A stretch of 64,000 nt of DNA, from NCBI GenBank assembly GCA_016714465.1, contig JADKDT010000002.1:485458-549457 (forward strand), read 5' to 3'. The notes under the pieces are model-generated. The model saw only the letters and a list, made by a program, of their open reading frames with translations, ran no database searches and had not been told where the DNA came from. This stretch comes from Candidatus Brachythrix odensensis (GTDB taxonomy: Bacteria > Chloroflexota > Anaerolineae > J036 > Brachytrichaceae). Positions 17,218 through 31,457 of this stretch are shown piece after piece (the first letter of the stretch is position 1; each line of letters opens with the position of its first letter). Both the position numbers and the translations under genes were made by a program.

Positions 17218-17634
17218 AGGGCGCCAATCGGATCTATCCGCAGATTACGCCGATTTCCGCCGATTCTTTTTCCTTGGTCGCGCAGCGTATGTCAAAATCG
17301 GCAGACACCGTGACGATTCAGGCACATTCCTCCACAAGGAAACCGGCGGAAATCTGCGTAATCTGCGGACAAAACCTGCCGTGCCCGGGACGGGCCACGC
17401 GGGCAGCGACTTGGATCTATCCGCAGATTCACGCAGATTCCTTATGGGATTGCGACTCCCCATACAGACCAAATCGGCGAGAATCTGCGTTAATCTGCGG
17501 ACAAAACCTGCCGCGCCCGTGACGAGCCGAGCGGGCATCGAACTGGATCTATCCGCAGATTACGCAGATTCGCGCCGATCTTCGCCTGACAGGAGTACTT
17601 CACCACAAAGGCACAAAGACACGGAGAATGCAAG
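17218..17634. repeat. 417-bp gap filled with TCCGCAGATT inverted-repeat elements plus a CACCACAAAGGC element
   Basis: No gene seen. Two paired copies (17231-17370 and 17413-17501) each start GATCTATCCGCAGATT and end with the reverse complement AATCTGCGTAATCTGCGGA or a one-base variant. A third left half lies at 17545-17580. At 17601-17624 a copy of CACCACAAAGGCACAAAGAC follows, also found at 44981-45045. The segments ACAAAACCTGCCG after copies 1 and 2 are also repeated. Confidence 0.85.
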
Positions 17635-20028
<2,394 letters not shown>

Positions 20029-20078
20029 AGGGCGGGCGCAGAGGGCGCGATTCCTGTCGGTTCAGCCCGACGATCGTT

Positions 20079-20783
20079 TCATAGGTTTCCAGCATCGCGA
20101 ATCAGGAAACTCTCAACGTGCTGCTCATACGCCTTCGCGGTCCATCCTTTTCGAATATCGAAATCTTCCCAACGATGAAAGTCGCCCTGTTTCGTGAACA
20201 CGATGTGTCGATTGAATCCGCCGGCCAATGTGATCTCGGCTGCGCGGCGTGAGCAATACACATGCGCGTATCCCGGCAGGCCGAAAAAGTCCGACCCATC
20301 CCACGAGGTGCCATCAATCTGGATTCCTGAAGCAAGATGAGCGCCCAGCCGAGGAAAGTCATAGTCGCCGATTCCGCAGACGGGGCAGATGGGTCCCGTC
20401 AGGATGGGCCTGTTCAGCCGTACCCTGTTATGTGGCGTAAGAACATAGTACTTTGGGATACTCGGCGGCAATGGCTTGTTTGGCTTACGAGACCAAGAGG
20501 CAATCTTTACAGGTTTTCTTTCCAGTCCGGAAAGACCGCGACGCTCCCACAATTCGAGTAGGTCCTCTCGGAAGATACGCAGGAGCCCCGAATTCCAAAG
20601 AGATTCAACGAAACCGCGCTTTCCCAGGTGATCCAGTTGAACCTCGACTGTGTCTGGGACATGCCAGTTGTTGCGCCCGCAGTGCTCACACTCAACGAGG
20701 TCGACGTTTGTAGCCTGGCCGCCTGCATACAGTCGTATGTCGGCCGCCAAGCTCATTACTCCCACGACATAGAACTCCGGCAT
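20079..20783 (-). CDS. Double-CXXCG motif protein, SitI6-like immunity family
   Basis: 234 residues. It carries two CxxCG knuckles, CEHCG (about 32-36) and CPVCG (about 133-137), and the region GSDFFGLPGYAHVYCSRRAAE. This matches the layout of the double-CXXCG proteins first noted in Myxococcus and assigned as SitI6-type immunity proteins. If correct, it would protect against a contact-delivered toxin, but no toxin gene is nearby, making it an orphan. Base composition is visibly more AT-rich than neighbours, and it has a strong AGGAGG 5 nt before the ATG, unlike the many local genes without one; both suggest transfer. Family call moderate. Confidence 0.55.
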   Translation of the reverse strand: MPEFYVVGVMSLAADIRLYAGGQATNVDLVECEHCGRNNWHVPDTVEVQLDHLGKRGFVESLWNSGLLRIFREDLLELWERRGLSGLERKPVKIASWSRKPNKPLPPSIPKYYVLTPHNRVRLNRPILTGPICPVCGIGDYDFPRLGAHLASGIQIDGTSWDGSDFFGLPGYAHVYCSRRAAEITLAGGFNRHIVFTKQGDFHRWEDFDIRKGWTAKAYEQHVESFLIRDAGNL

Positions 20784-21267
20784 TTCTTCCTCCTGACCTT
20801 AGGATGGCGCTAATCGAGTATAGCCGAACTGTTCTCCGCGCAACTTACCGGCAGCCCAGGTCGGCGACAGGCAGAGCGACCCTCGCCGGGAAGGATGGCG
20901 CCAGCGGCTCGATCAAGCGTCGGCTCAGTGGCGCCTGCCCACGAGGTTTTTTCGGCGGCGGGCGCCTGTCCGCGAGGATGATGGCGGCGGCAGGTGGAGC
21001 CCACCTGGGAGGTGGGCCCCACCTGGGAGGTGGGCCCCACCTCACGCGGTCGGGCCAGGCGGCCAAAACCGCGAGGCTGAATTGGCGAACGCGCAGAGTA
21101 CCCTGGCCGGCTAAATCCTAAGCTCCACCGCGCACCTGATCAAACCTTAGCCACCTGACCAAACCTGACGAACCTTACCAACGTTATCAACGTTACCAAC
21201 GTTATCAACGTTACCAACCTGCCCCACCCCGCCAAACCCGACGCCTGCCGCGTGTTAAACTCGCCGC
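20784..21267. repeat. 484-bp gap with two tandem-repeat blocks, no convincing gene
   Basis: At 20993-21043 an 18-bp unit (GTGGGCCCCACCTGGGAG) is repeated about 2.7 times; each unit is itself palindromic. At 21166-21220 runs of ACCAACGTTATCAACGTT give five AACGTT-type units spaced by five bases, preceded by degenerate CCTGACCAAACCTGACG units. An open frame across 20804-21121 is low-complexity and explained by the repeats. Confidence 0.7.
21256..21261 (+). promoter_or_regulatory. -10 box TAAACT exactly 6 nt before a GTG start
   Basis: TAAACT at 21256-21261, six bases, GTG at 21268. Same spacing as at 10654, 24155 and 37362, consistent with a leaderless transcript. Confidence 0.5.
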
Positions 21268-22899
21268 GTGATCATGGTCGCGCTGTTCGTTTTGCCGCTT
21301 GTGGGCGCGGCCATCGGCCTCCTTTTCACCCGCTTCCCGCGCCTGCGGCCCTGGCAATGGGTCCCGGACGTCATTGGCAGCGGCATCACCGCGCTGCTCG
21401 CGCTTATCGTCCTGGCCGGGGCCGGCCGTGAAGAGACCCTGTTCGGGGCCTGGTTTCCCGTCTCGGTGCTGGGCGAGCTGATGCTCATCCGGCCCGACGC
21501 GCTGGCAGCCGGCATCCTGTTCGCCCTGGCCGTCGCCCAGCTCGCCGGCGCGCTGACCCGCCGAAGCGCCTCCTGGCAGCGGATGATGGCCGCGGCCACC
21601 TTTGGCGCGCTTGGCCTGGCGGCCTCGGCCTACAACGTGATCGGCCTGCTGGCAGGCATCGGCCTGGCCGATCTCTTCGCCACCGCCCGCCGCTTCATGC
21701 GGGGCGAGGACGCGCGCCGGGTTGCCGGCAACGGGCTGCTGCTCCTGCTATCCACCACCTTCGCCGTCATGGCCGTGGCCGCGGTCGCCGCCACCGCAAC
21801 CAGCCTGTATTTCCCGCTCACCCAATTCGGGTCCCGACAAGTCGGCTTCTTGGGGGTCGCTGTTGCCCTGCGGCATGGCCTGTCTATCTTCCACGAAGAA
21901 AACCCCACGGCCCGCGATCCGGGCCGCTTCGACTCGGATGTCTGGGCCACCCTCGCGCCAGCCGTGGCCGGTCTGATCCTCATCCTGCGTCTGCCGGCCC
22001 TGGGCGCCCCGCCCCTGCCCGACTGGGTTCTTGCCGTCGCGCTCGCGGCCGGGCTGATCCAGCTCGCTCGCGCGGCAATGGACCCCCATCCCGCCCGGTC
22101 CGCGCCGCGCGCCATGGGCGGCATTCTTGCGTTGGGCGTGGTTGGCGCCGCGGCCTCGCAGCCGGCCCCGCTGGCCGCCGCCATCATCGCCTTTGCCCTG
22201 GGCAGCGCCCTGCTTCGGCGCGACTATGGCCCGCTGCATCGATCGCCGCTCCTGCGCGGGGTCGCCCTGGCCGGCGTGATCGCCGGCGCGCTATTGCTCG
22301 TCGGCCCGCCGCTGACCGTCGGATTTGTCGCCCGAGCCGGGGCGGTGGACGGGCTTATGGTCCGCGTGGCTGGTCTTGGCGCGCTCATGATCGGTCTCGC
22401 CTGGGCGCTCGCCCACGCCTTGATCACCCTCTATGCGTTACGCATCGTCTCCCGCGCCTCGCCCGAGACCGCCGCCTCCCGGCTTGACCCGCCCCTTCGA
22501 CTACGCTCACGGCAGGGCTGGGCGCTTGGGGCGACCTTGTTGCTGCTGATCGCCGCGCTCGTTGCCAGCGTGGCCCCCGCACTCTTCGGCGGCTCGCTGG
22601 CCGTCGCGTTCGCCGCGACAGGCGTGGCGGGCTGGCTGACTTGGACGGCGGGGATCGCGCTTGGCGCCACGGTCTGGGCATTTCGATCGCGTTTGCCGGC
22701 CCGGCTCCGCGCGCTCGAGCCAGCGCTCGATGCGCCCTTGTCACTCCAACCTGTCATCAGTCCGCTGGTGGGCGCCATGACCCGCCTGTCCCGGCCGCTG
22801 GCGGGCCTCTTCATCGCCCTGGAAAGCGATGGCGCGCTGCTGTGGACGGTCGCCATCGCCCTCATCATTATTCTGATCGGGAGGAACCCCGGCCCATGA
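21268..22899 (+). CDS. Polytopic membrane protein related to NuoL/M/N antiporter-like subunits
   Basis: 543 residues with about 14 predicted membrane segments and few soluble loops. General layout and the C-terminal LESDGALLWTVAIALI resemble the antiporter-like subunits of complex I and Mrp systems. The segment normally carrying the conserved Lys before a P-F-H-x-W-L-P motif reads LRHGLSIFHEENP, so key proton-path residues look altered. No other nuo or mrp genes are present. It overlaps the next DUF2085 gene by 4 bp. Ion translocation is uncertain; it may be a degenerate relative. Confidence 0.5.
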   Translation: MIMVALFVLPLVGAAIGLLFTRFPRLRPWQWVPDVIGSGITALLALIVLAGAGREETLFGAWFPVSVLGELMLIRPDALAAGILFALAVAQLAGALTRRSASWQRMMAAATFGALGLAASAYNVIGLLAGIGLADLFATARRFMRGEDARRVAGNGLLLLLSTTFAVMAVAAVAATATSLYFPLTQFGSRQVGFLGVAVALRHGLSIFHEENPTARDPGRFDSDVWATLAPAVAGLILILRLPALGAPPLPDWVLAVALAAGLIQLARAAMDPHPARSAPRAMGGILALGVVGAAASQPAPLAAAIIAFALGSALLRRDYGPLHRSPLLRGVALAGVIAGALLLVGPPLTVGFVARAGAVDGLMVRVAGLGALMIGLAWALAHALITLYALRIVSRASPETAASRLDPPLRLRSRQGWALGATLLLLIAALVASVAPALFGGSLAVAFAATGVAGWLTWTAGIALGATVWAFRSRLPARLRALEPALDAPLSLQPVISPLVGAMTRLSRPLAGLFIALESDGALLWTVAIALIIILIGRNPGP

Positions 22900-23711
22900 G
22901 CGCCCGCCGCCCCGCCCGCCCCACGACCCCGGCCCTGAACTACTGGCCGCTGGCCGTCCTCGCCGTAGTCGCAGCGCTCGCGCTGGCCCTGCCGGGCCAG
23001 GTCGGCGAGCTCGCCAACACCGTCGGTTACGCGGTCTGCCACCGCATCCCCGACCGCTCCTTCATCATCGGGGGCGCGCAGTTGCCCCTGTGCGCGCGCG
23101 ACACGGGCATGTTTACGGCCGCCCTGGCGACCATCACCGTCTATATGGTGGTTGAGCCCCGCCGTTTTGCCAACTTCCCGCGTTTTCCCTACGCCTTCGC
23201 CTTGATCGGCCTCTTTCTGGCCTGGGGGTTTGACGGCTTCAATTCGTACATGCTGCTCGCGACCCGCCAGGAACTACTCTACACACCCCAGAACTGGCTG
23301 CGCCTGGTCACCGGCGCGGGTATGGGCGTGTCGCTGGGCGCCTGCGTCGTGGCGCTCTTCAACTCGGCCGTGTGGAAGCTCGAACTGATCTCGACCCAGG
23401 CCTCGGTGTCTTCCTGGCGCGAGGTGGGCCGCCTGCTCCTGATCGCGGCCGGGGTCGTCGCCGTCACCCTGTGGCAACCCGCCTTTCTGTATGGCCCGCT
23501 GGCGGCCCTGAGCGCTCTGGGCGCCTTTGGCCTGCTCACCATCGTCAACACCCTCTTTGTCCTGCTGGCCACAAAACGCCAGAGCGCGATGGACTCGTGG
23601 CGCCAACTGCAATGGCCGATCGCCATCGGCGCCTTTCTGACCTTCAACGAGATCATGCTCATCGTCATCGCCCGCCAGGCCTTGACGGCCTCGCTCGGGC
23701 TGCCATTTTGA
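22896..23711 (+). CDS. DUF2085 integral membrane protein (second copy)
   Basis: 271 residues from ATG 22896, which overlaps the preceding stop (ATGA). Seven or so membrane segments. DUF2085 signatures: VGYAVCHRIPDRSF, then LPLCARDTGMFTAAL, GFDGFNSY and NWLRLVTGAGMG. The paired CH and LCARD motifs match those of the copy at 10666. The family has no proven function; linkage here to an antiporter-like protein and there to a thioredoxin suggests a membrane redox or ion role, which is inference. Confidence 0.8.
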   Translation: MSARRPARPTTPALNYWPLAVLAVVAALALALPGQVGELANTVGYAVCHRIPDRSFIIGGAQLPLCARDTGMFTAALATITVYMVVEPRRFANFPRFPYAFALIGLFLAWGFDGFNSYMLLATRQELLYTPQNWLRLVTGAGMGVSLGACVVALFNSAVWKLELISTQASVSSWREVGRLLLIAAGVVAVTLWQPAFLYGPLAALSALGAFGLLTIVNTLFVLLATKRQSAMDSWRQLQWPIAIGAFLTFNEIMLIVIARQALTASLGLPF

Positions 23712-23713
23712 TT

Positions 23714-23760
23714 GGCAAGATCACAATCCCCGCGCTGCGCGCGGGGATTGTGATCTTGCC
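23714..23760 (+). terminator. Perfect 21-bp palindrome, loop CTGCG
   Basis: Arms 23714-23734 and 23740-23760 starting GGCAAGATCACAATCCCCGCG, a variant of the GGCGAGAT arms at 9459 and 49068. It begins 3 bp after the DUF2085 stop. Confidence 0.75.
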
Positions 23761-23777
23761 GGAAATCTACCGAAACC

Positions 23778-24149
23778 ATGCGCGTGAATCGCAAGCAGTT
23801 TGAGAAGATGGTCTGGCAGGCGGTCGATGAACTGCCCGAGGCGCTCAAGGCCGAGATCAAAAACCTCGAGATCGAGGTGCGCTATGCGCCAGACGACGAC
23901 GACTTCGATCTCGCCGAAGATCCGGAGGATGAGCTCTTTGGCCTGTATCACGGCATCCCCCTGACCGAGCGCCTGGGCGATTACAACCTGGCCGTCCCCG
24001 ACCTGATCACGATCTTCCAGCGCGCGCATGAGGACGAATGTCAAACCATTGCGGCCATGCGCGAGGAAGTCCGCCGGACCGTGCGCCACGAGATCGCCCA
24101 CTACTTCGGGATGAGCGACGATCGCCTCGACGCCATTGGCCGCTACTGA
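23778..24149 (+). CDS. Minimal zincin metallopeptidase family protein
   Basis: 123 residues. The family (DUF1025, metallopeptidase family protein) is a very small zincin. The zinc motif HEIAHYFGMSDDRL (about 107-120) gives HExxH plus a downstream acidic residue; the acidic stretch DDDDFDLAEDPEDELFGLY and GVPL-type IPLTER are also typical. Substrates are unknown for the family. It sits between two palindromic or promoter spaces and is probably monocistronic, with the next gene's -10 box starting 5 bp after its stop. Confidence 0.85.
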   Translation: MRVNRKQFEKMVWQAVDELPEALKAEIKNLEIEVRYAPDDDDFDLAEDPEDELFGLYHGIPLTERLGDYNLAVPDLITIFQRAHEDECQTIAAMREEVRRTVRHEIAHYFGMSDDRLDAIGRY

Positions 24150-24154
24150 GTCGC

Positions 24155-24160
24155 TATAAT
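24155..24160 (+). promoter_or_regulatory. -10 box TATAAT exactly 6 nt before ATG
   Basis: TATAAT at 24155-24160, six bases, ATG at 24167. It fits a leaderless transcript and fixes the start of the SH3 protein. Confidence 0.7.
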
Positions 24161-24166
24161 CGCCGA

Positions 24167-24775
24167 ATGTCAGTTCAGAAATCGCCCGATCGGCGTGGGG
24201 GCGTCGACAACAGCGAGATCGAGTGGGAGCAGGATTTGCGCCCATTCACACGCCTGCCACGTGAACCGCGCCAGACCCCGCGCCAGGCGGTCCCCGCCTG
24301 GATCCCGGCCCTGGTCAGCGCCGCGTTCGTGCTGTTCATCTGCGGCGCAGCCGCTTCCTTTGTCAACGACAATCGGCCTGCCAGGCTCAATCTGGCCCTG
24401 GCCCCCACCGCGACTTTCGTCATCGCCACGACCGCCCCAACTGAGCGCATTCCGCCCACCGCGACGCCCTACGTCGCGCCCACGAATACGCCCGTCCCAA
24501 CGCCGCTTCCAGGGGCTCCGGCGACGCCAGGCGCGCCAAGTGTGCTGGTCGGCGGCTATGTGCGCATCGTCTCGACCGGGCCCAATGGCTTGAACTTCCG
24601 CAAGGAACCGTCTCGCACGGCGGAGCGCATCCGCAGTCTCGCCGAGGGCAGTGTCTATGAGGTCGTGGGTGGCCCCACCGCGGCGGATGGCCTGACCTGG
24701 TGGAAACTCAAGGACACAGATGGCACTGCCGGCTGGGGGGCGTCCGATTATCTTCAGCCCGCCGCCAAGCCCTAG
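24167..24775 (+). CDS. Single-pass membrane protein with C-terminal SH3-like domain
   Basis: 202 residues. A charged cytoplasmic N-terminus (1-45), one membrane segment (about 46-66), a Thr/Pro-rich extracellular linker (about 80-125) and an SH3b-type domain (about 128-200; YVRIVSTGPNGLNFRKEPS, then LTWWKLKDTDGTAGW). Such SH3 domains often bind cell-wall or surface peptides. The start follows the -10 box by 6 nt. No enzymatic partner domain. Role in surface attachment or sensing is inferred. Confidence 0.75.
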   Translation: MSVQKSPDRRGGVDNSEIEWEQDLRPFTRLPREPRQTPRQAVPAWIPALVSAAFVLFICGAAASFVNDNRPARLNLALAPTATFVIATTAPTERIPPTATPYVAPTNTPVPTPLPGAPATPGAPSVLVGGYVRIVSTGPNGLNFRKEPSRTAERIRSLAEGSVYEVVGGPTAADGLTWWKLKDTDGTAGWGASDYLQPAAKP

Positions 24776-24834
24776 GCGCCGTTCTCTTTGCCGCTTTCCG
24801 GCAGCGCTCGTTTCATCACCTGTCTGACCCTCTC

Positions 24835-25461
24835 ATGGCAACGGATTGGCCGCCAGAGCTGTCGCTGGCATCTTTCGAGCGAGGCCTTCGAATCGACCGA
24901 TACATCAGCAGCATCGTTGAAAACCGGGACAACTTTCGAGCAAACTTCGTCCGGGCCATCGACTATTTCACCCGGGACGATCTGTTGTTCTTTCGCGGAT
25001 TGGATGCGCCCATTCGGGTGGCAGCCCTGACCGATGACAGTGGCCCGGATACCTTCCGCGACATCCCGATCATCGCCCGGCTCTCGGTGGAGGTCCGCAC
25101 GATAGATCTGCGGCTTTTCAGACGGGGCCTGGACAGCATGGTTGACGCCATTCTCAGTCCCCCAACGGCGCCGAACGCTACTCCCGTCATAGTGTTCTAC
25201 ACCGCCGACATGCGCCCACGCGCGAGCCTTGTTCAACGTCTGCCCGAGATGACGATGATGATGCAGGCGCGCCGGGCGAACTGGATCGCCGCCCATCCCG
25301 ACATCCCCGATCTCGCCGGCCCACCCGAGGAAATGTCGGCCGTCACCCGCATGCGTCTCAATCAGGCCGTCACATCTTTGTCGGCCCGCGAACAATCGCA
25401 GTGGGGCCGGGCCTATGCGGTGGAGCTTCGCGCCATCGCCGAGAAGACGCCACTCCCGTAA
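24835..25461 (+). CDS. Hypothetical protein
   Basis: 208 residues from ATG 24835; the frame is open upstream but overlaps the SH3 gene. Mixed alpha/beta, soluble, no signal peptide, no recognised motif. Features include LRIDRYISSIVENRDNF, ATPVIVFYTADMRP and MTMMMQARRANWIAAHPD. It ends at the large palindrome that separates it from convergent rpoB. I do not recognise the family. Confidence 0.5.
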   Translation: MATDWPPELSLASFERGLRIDRYISSIVENRDNFRANFVRAIDYFTRDDLLFFRGLDAPIRVAALTDDSGPDTFRDIPIIARLSVEVRTIDLRLFRRGLDSMVDAILSPPTAPNATPVIVFYTADMRPRASLVQRLPEMTMMMQARRANWIAAHPDIPDLAGPPEEMSAVTRMRLNQAVTSLSAREQSQWGRAYAVELRAIAEKTPLP

Positions 25462-25518
25462 AAAGAAACGAGACCAGCATCTCCGCGCTTCGCGCGGAGA
25501 TGCTGGTCTCGTTTCTTT
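25462..25518. terminator. Perfect 26-bp palindrome between convergent genes
   Basis: Arms 25462-25487 and 25493-25518, loop CTTCG. The outer ends AAAGAAACGAG / CTCGTTTCTTT give A-rich and T-rich flanks, so it can serve as a bidirectional terminator for the hypothetical gene and rpoB. Confidence 0.85.
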
Positions 25519-25531
25519 GTCTGCTTGACTT

Positions 25532-29452
<3,921 letters not shown>

Positions 29453-29548
29453 TTACGACACCATCCTTGAGGACTGCCCGCAGGCAGAAGAGACGCATTC
29501 AGGCGGGATCACCCTGTTTGGTGCCCGCCGGTCAGTACACGATCGGTG

Positions 29549-29554
29549 ATTATA
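29549..29554 (-). promoter_or_regulatory. Candidate -10 box for rpoB
   Basis: TATAAT on the minus strand, giving a leader of about 90 nt before the rpoB ATG. The -35 region is not distinct. This leader is long compared with most genes here and could carry regulation. Confidence 0.45.
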
Positions 29555-29578
29555 CCGCAGTTCCTAACTTCAGTTCCG

Positions 29579-29618
29579 GGATTGGCATCCCCCGGCGAAG
29601 CCGGGGGATGCCAATTCC
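29579..29618 (-). terminator. 16-bp palindrome with GAA triloop
   Basis: Inner arms 29581-29596 and 29600-29615, loop GAA within GGCGAAGCC, plus two outer pairs beyond a bulged T. It lies 20 bp downstream of the VWA lipoprotein gene and upstream of the rpoB promoter. Confidence 0.75.
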
Positions 29619-29637
29619 GAAGGGAAACATGATTGCG

Positions 29638-31308
29638 TCAGCGACCGATGCCGCCGCTGCCGCCAAAGGCCGTGCTCAGATCCTGGTAGATGGCGGCGAT
29701 ATTGGCCTCGGTACCCTGATAGAAATTCCCGTTGCTCTGGCGGGCCAGCCCGCCCAGGATGTTGTTGTCGGCGTCCTTGCCATACGCGACCGTGTACAGG
29801 CTGGTGCTGTTCGCGCTGGCAAGTTTGACGAGATTGGCGTCGTATTTGTAAGACTTGCTGCTGGTGTCCTGGCCGTCGGTCAGCACGATCATCACATTCG
29901 TGCGGAAAGGCGATGTCGACCGTTTGATCTGAGCCGCGCCCTCGGCGATGGCGTCATAGAGCGCGGTGTTCCCGTCGGCCTTCAGCCCGCGCACAACGCT
30001 GACCGCGTCCGCCCGGGCATCCTTGACCTTTTTGTTCTGAATCCGGACCGAGATCCCGGTCGAGAAGGTGATCAGGGTGAGGTAATCCTCGTTGTTCATC
30101 TGTTGCAGGAACGTTTCAGCCGCCACCCGCATGCCGTCAATCTTGGTCCCGGCCATGCTGCCCGAGGTGTCCAGGATCATGGTGAGATTGACCGGCTTTC
30201 GAGCGGACTTCCAGAGTTCCTGGACCGCATCAAGGCTCGCCGCAATCGGCGCGGCAAACAAGATCTTGGGCTGGCTCAGATCGATCCCCGGCGCGGAGGC
30301 CAGCGGTTCGCCTATCTTGACCGCCTTGTTCACCGGGCGCAGCCCCGCCGCCGCGGCCAGCTTCTGGCCCTCGTCCTTCAGCAGCCAATCGCGAAAGAGG
30401 CGGGCCGCCTCCTGCGCCTCAGCCGAGACGGCGTTGTTCACGCAACCCGGATGGGTGGCGACGAAAGAGCCTTCAAACGGATAGATCGGAACGATGTCGT
30501 CTTCTTTGTCGCGCGAACCGTAAGTGGCGACGGTGCTCTCGTACATGACCGCGGCGCCAAGATATTCGATGCCGCGCTCGCGCATCGTCGCGCCCAGGCC
30601 GTCGGTTGCCGGCGCAAACAAAGCCACCCCACCCTCGAAGGCGGTCACCGAGGCCTGCAGAATAGCGGTCTTGATGTCCGCCGGCGACACGGCCTGGTCT
30701 TGTTGCTTGGCGGCCTGGGCGATGGCGAGCAATGTGCTCGCCCCGCTCCCGGACAGACCCGGGTGGGTGTGAGCGAGACGCATGGTCTTGCCAAATTGGC
30801 CGCCGCTGTAGTAGGCCCAGGCCGAGCTGTCAGCCGCCAGGCTGCTCATGTCGAGCCAGCCAAGTGTGCGGGCGGGATAGCCCAGGGCTTCGGCCAGTGG
30901 CCGCCACATACCGATGACCAGCGGGCTGGTCGCCAGGCTGACGCAGTCGTCCTTGAAAGCCGCGATCTTTCGGCCGTTGGCCAATTCGACCCACACCTCG
31001 GAATCGGGCACCCACAGGGCTGAAGCGGGCGTCCCGCCCGCGGCCTGCCAATCGCCGATACTCTGGCCGGCCTCGACTACGCTGATCACAGGCCAGACCG
31101 GCCTACCCGCTTTGGTTTTGATCGAGGCCTTGCCAAAGCGCAGAGCGGCTTCGGACAGCCATGGGCCGGCGGCGCTGTTGGCACTCACCGTAATCGTGAC
31201 CGCGTTGGCTGGCGGGCCATTTGGATCTCCAACCCGCCCGCATCCGGCTCCGAGAGCGGCAACGACCGCTGCCAGCGCAACCCGGGTTGCTATTGTTCTA
31301 GTTCGCAT
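29638..31308 (-). CDS. Substrate-binding/VWA domain lipoprotein
   Basis: 556 residues from ATG 31308, preceded by AAGGTGGGAG; a GTG at 31320 is an alternative. Signal peptide with lipobox-like ALGAGCGRVG, so a lipoprotein anchored outside. About 30-350 is a type 2 periplasmic substrate-binding fold (SANSAAGPWLSEAAL, then GWLDMSSLAADSSAWAYY). About 370-550 is a von Willebrand A domain with MIDAS DTSGSMAGTK (about 380) and later VLTDGQDTSS. VWA domains bind metal-dependent protein ligands. Third gene of a minus-strand operon with a second binding protein fused to OmpA; no permease or ATPase is present. Confidence 0.85.
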   Translation of the reverse strand: MRTRTIATRVALAAVVAALGAGCGRVGDPNGPPANAVTITVSANSAAGPWLSEAALRFGKASIKTKAGRPVWPVISVVEAGQSIGDWQAAGGTPASALWVPDSEVWVELANGRKIAAFKDDCVSLATSPLVIGMWRPLAEALGYPARTLGWLDMSSLAADSSAWAYYSGGQFGKTMRLAHTHPGLSGSGASTLLAIAQAAKQQDQAVSPADIKTAILQASVTAFEGGVALFAPATDGLGATMRERGIEYLGAAVMYESTVATYGSRDKEDDIVPIYPFEGSFVATHPGCVNNAVSAEAQEAARLFRDWLLKDEGQKLAAAAGLRPVNKAVKIGEPLASAPGIDLSQPKILFAAPIAASLDAVQELWKSARKPVNLTMILDTSGSMAGTKIDGMRVAAETFLQQMNNEDYLTLITFSTGISVRIQNKKVKDARADAVSVVRGLKADGNTALYDAIAEGAAQIKRSTSPFRTNVMIVLTDGQDTSSKSYKYDANLVKLASANSTSLYTVAYGKDADNNILGGLARQSNGNFYQGTEANIAAIYQDLSTAFGGSGGIGR

Positions 31309-31348
31309 GGTATCTCCCACCTTATCTCGTGTCCGTCCTCGTTCTTTC

Positions 31349-31451
31349 CCGTTTACGTTCCCGTTTACGTTCCCGTTTACGTTCCCGTTTGCGTTACCGT
31401 TTGCGTTTACGTTCCTGTCGACGTGAACGTAAACGCAAACGTGAACGTGAA
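31349..31451. repeat. 12-bp tandem repeat plus 17-bp inverted repeat inside an operon
   Basis: About four units of CGTTCCCGTTTA-type 12-mers (31349-31397) run into a perfect 17-bp hairpin CGTTTGCGTTTACGTTC (31398-31414) with its complement at 31425-31441, and the trailing GTGAACGTGAA repeats the pattern. It lies in the 149-bp gap between the second and third genes of the VWA operon. Confidence 0.8.
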
Positions 31452-31457
31452 TTCGAT

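Noticed and set aside
17225..17600. CRISPR-like array from regularly repeated TCCGCAGATT units
   Set aside because: Units are inverted and unevenly spaced, spacers are themselves repeated, and no cas genes are present.
20804..21121. Possible 105-residue protein
   Set aside because: Its sequence is explained by the 18-bp GTGGGCCCCACCTGGGAG repeats and lacks any domain or start signal.
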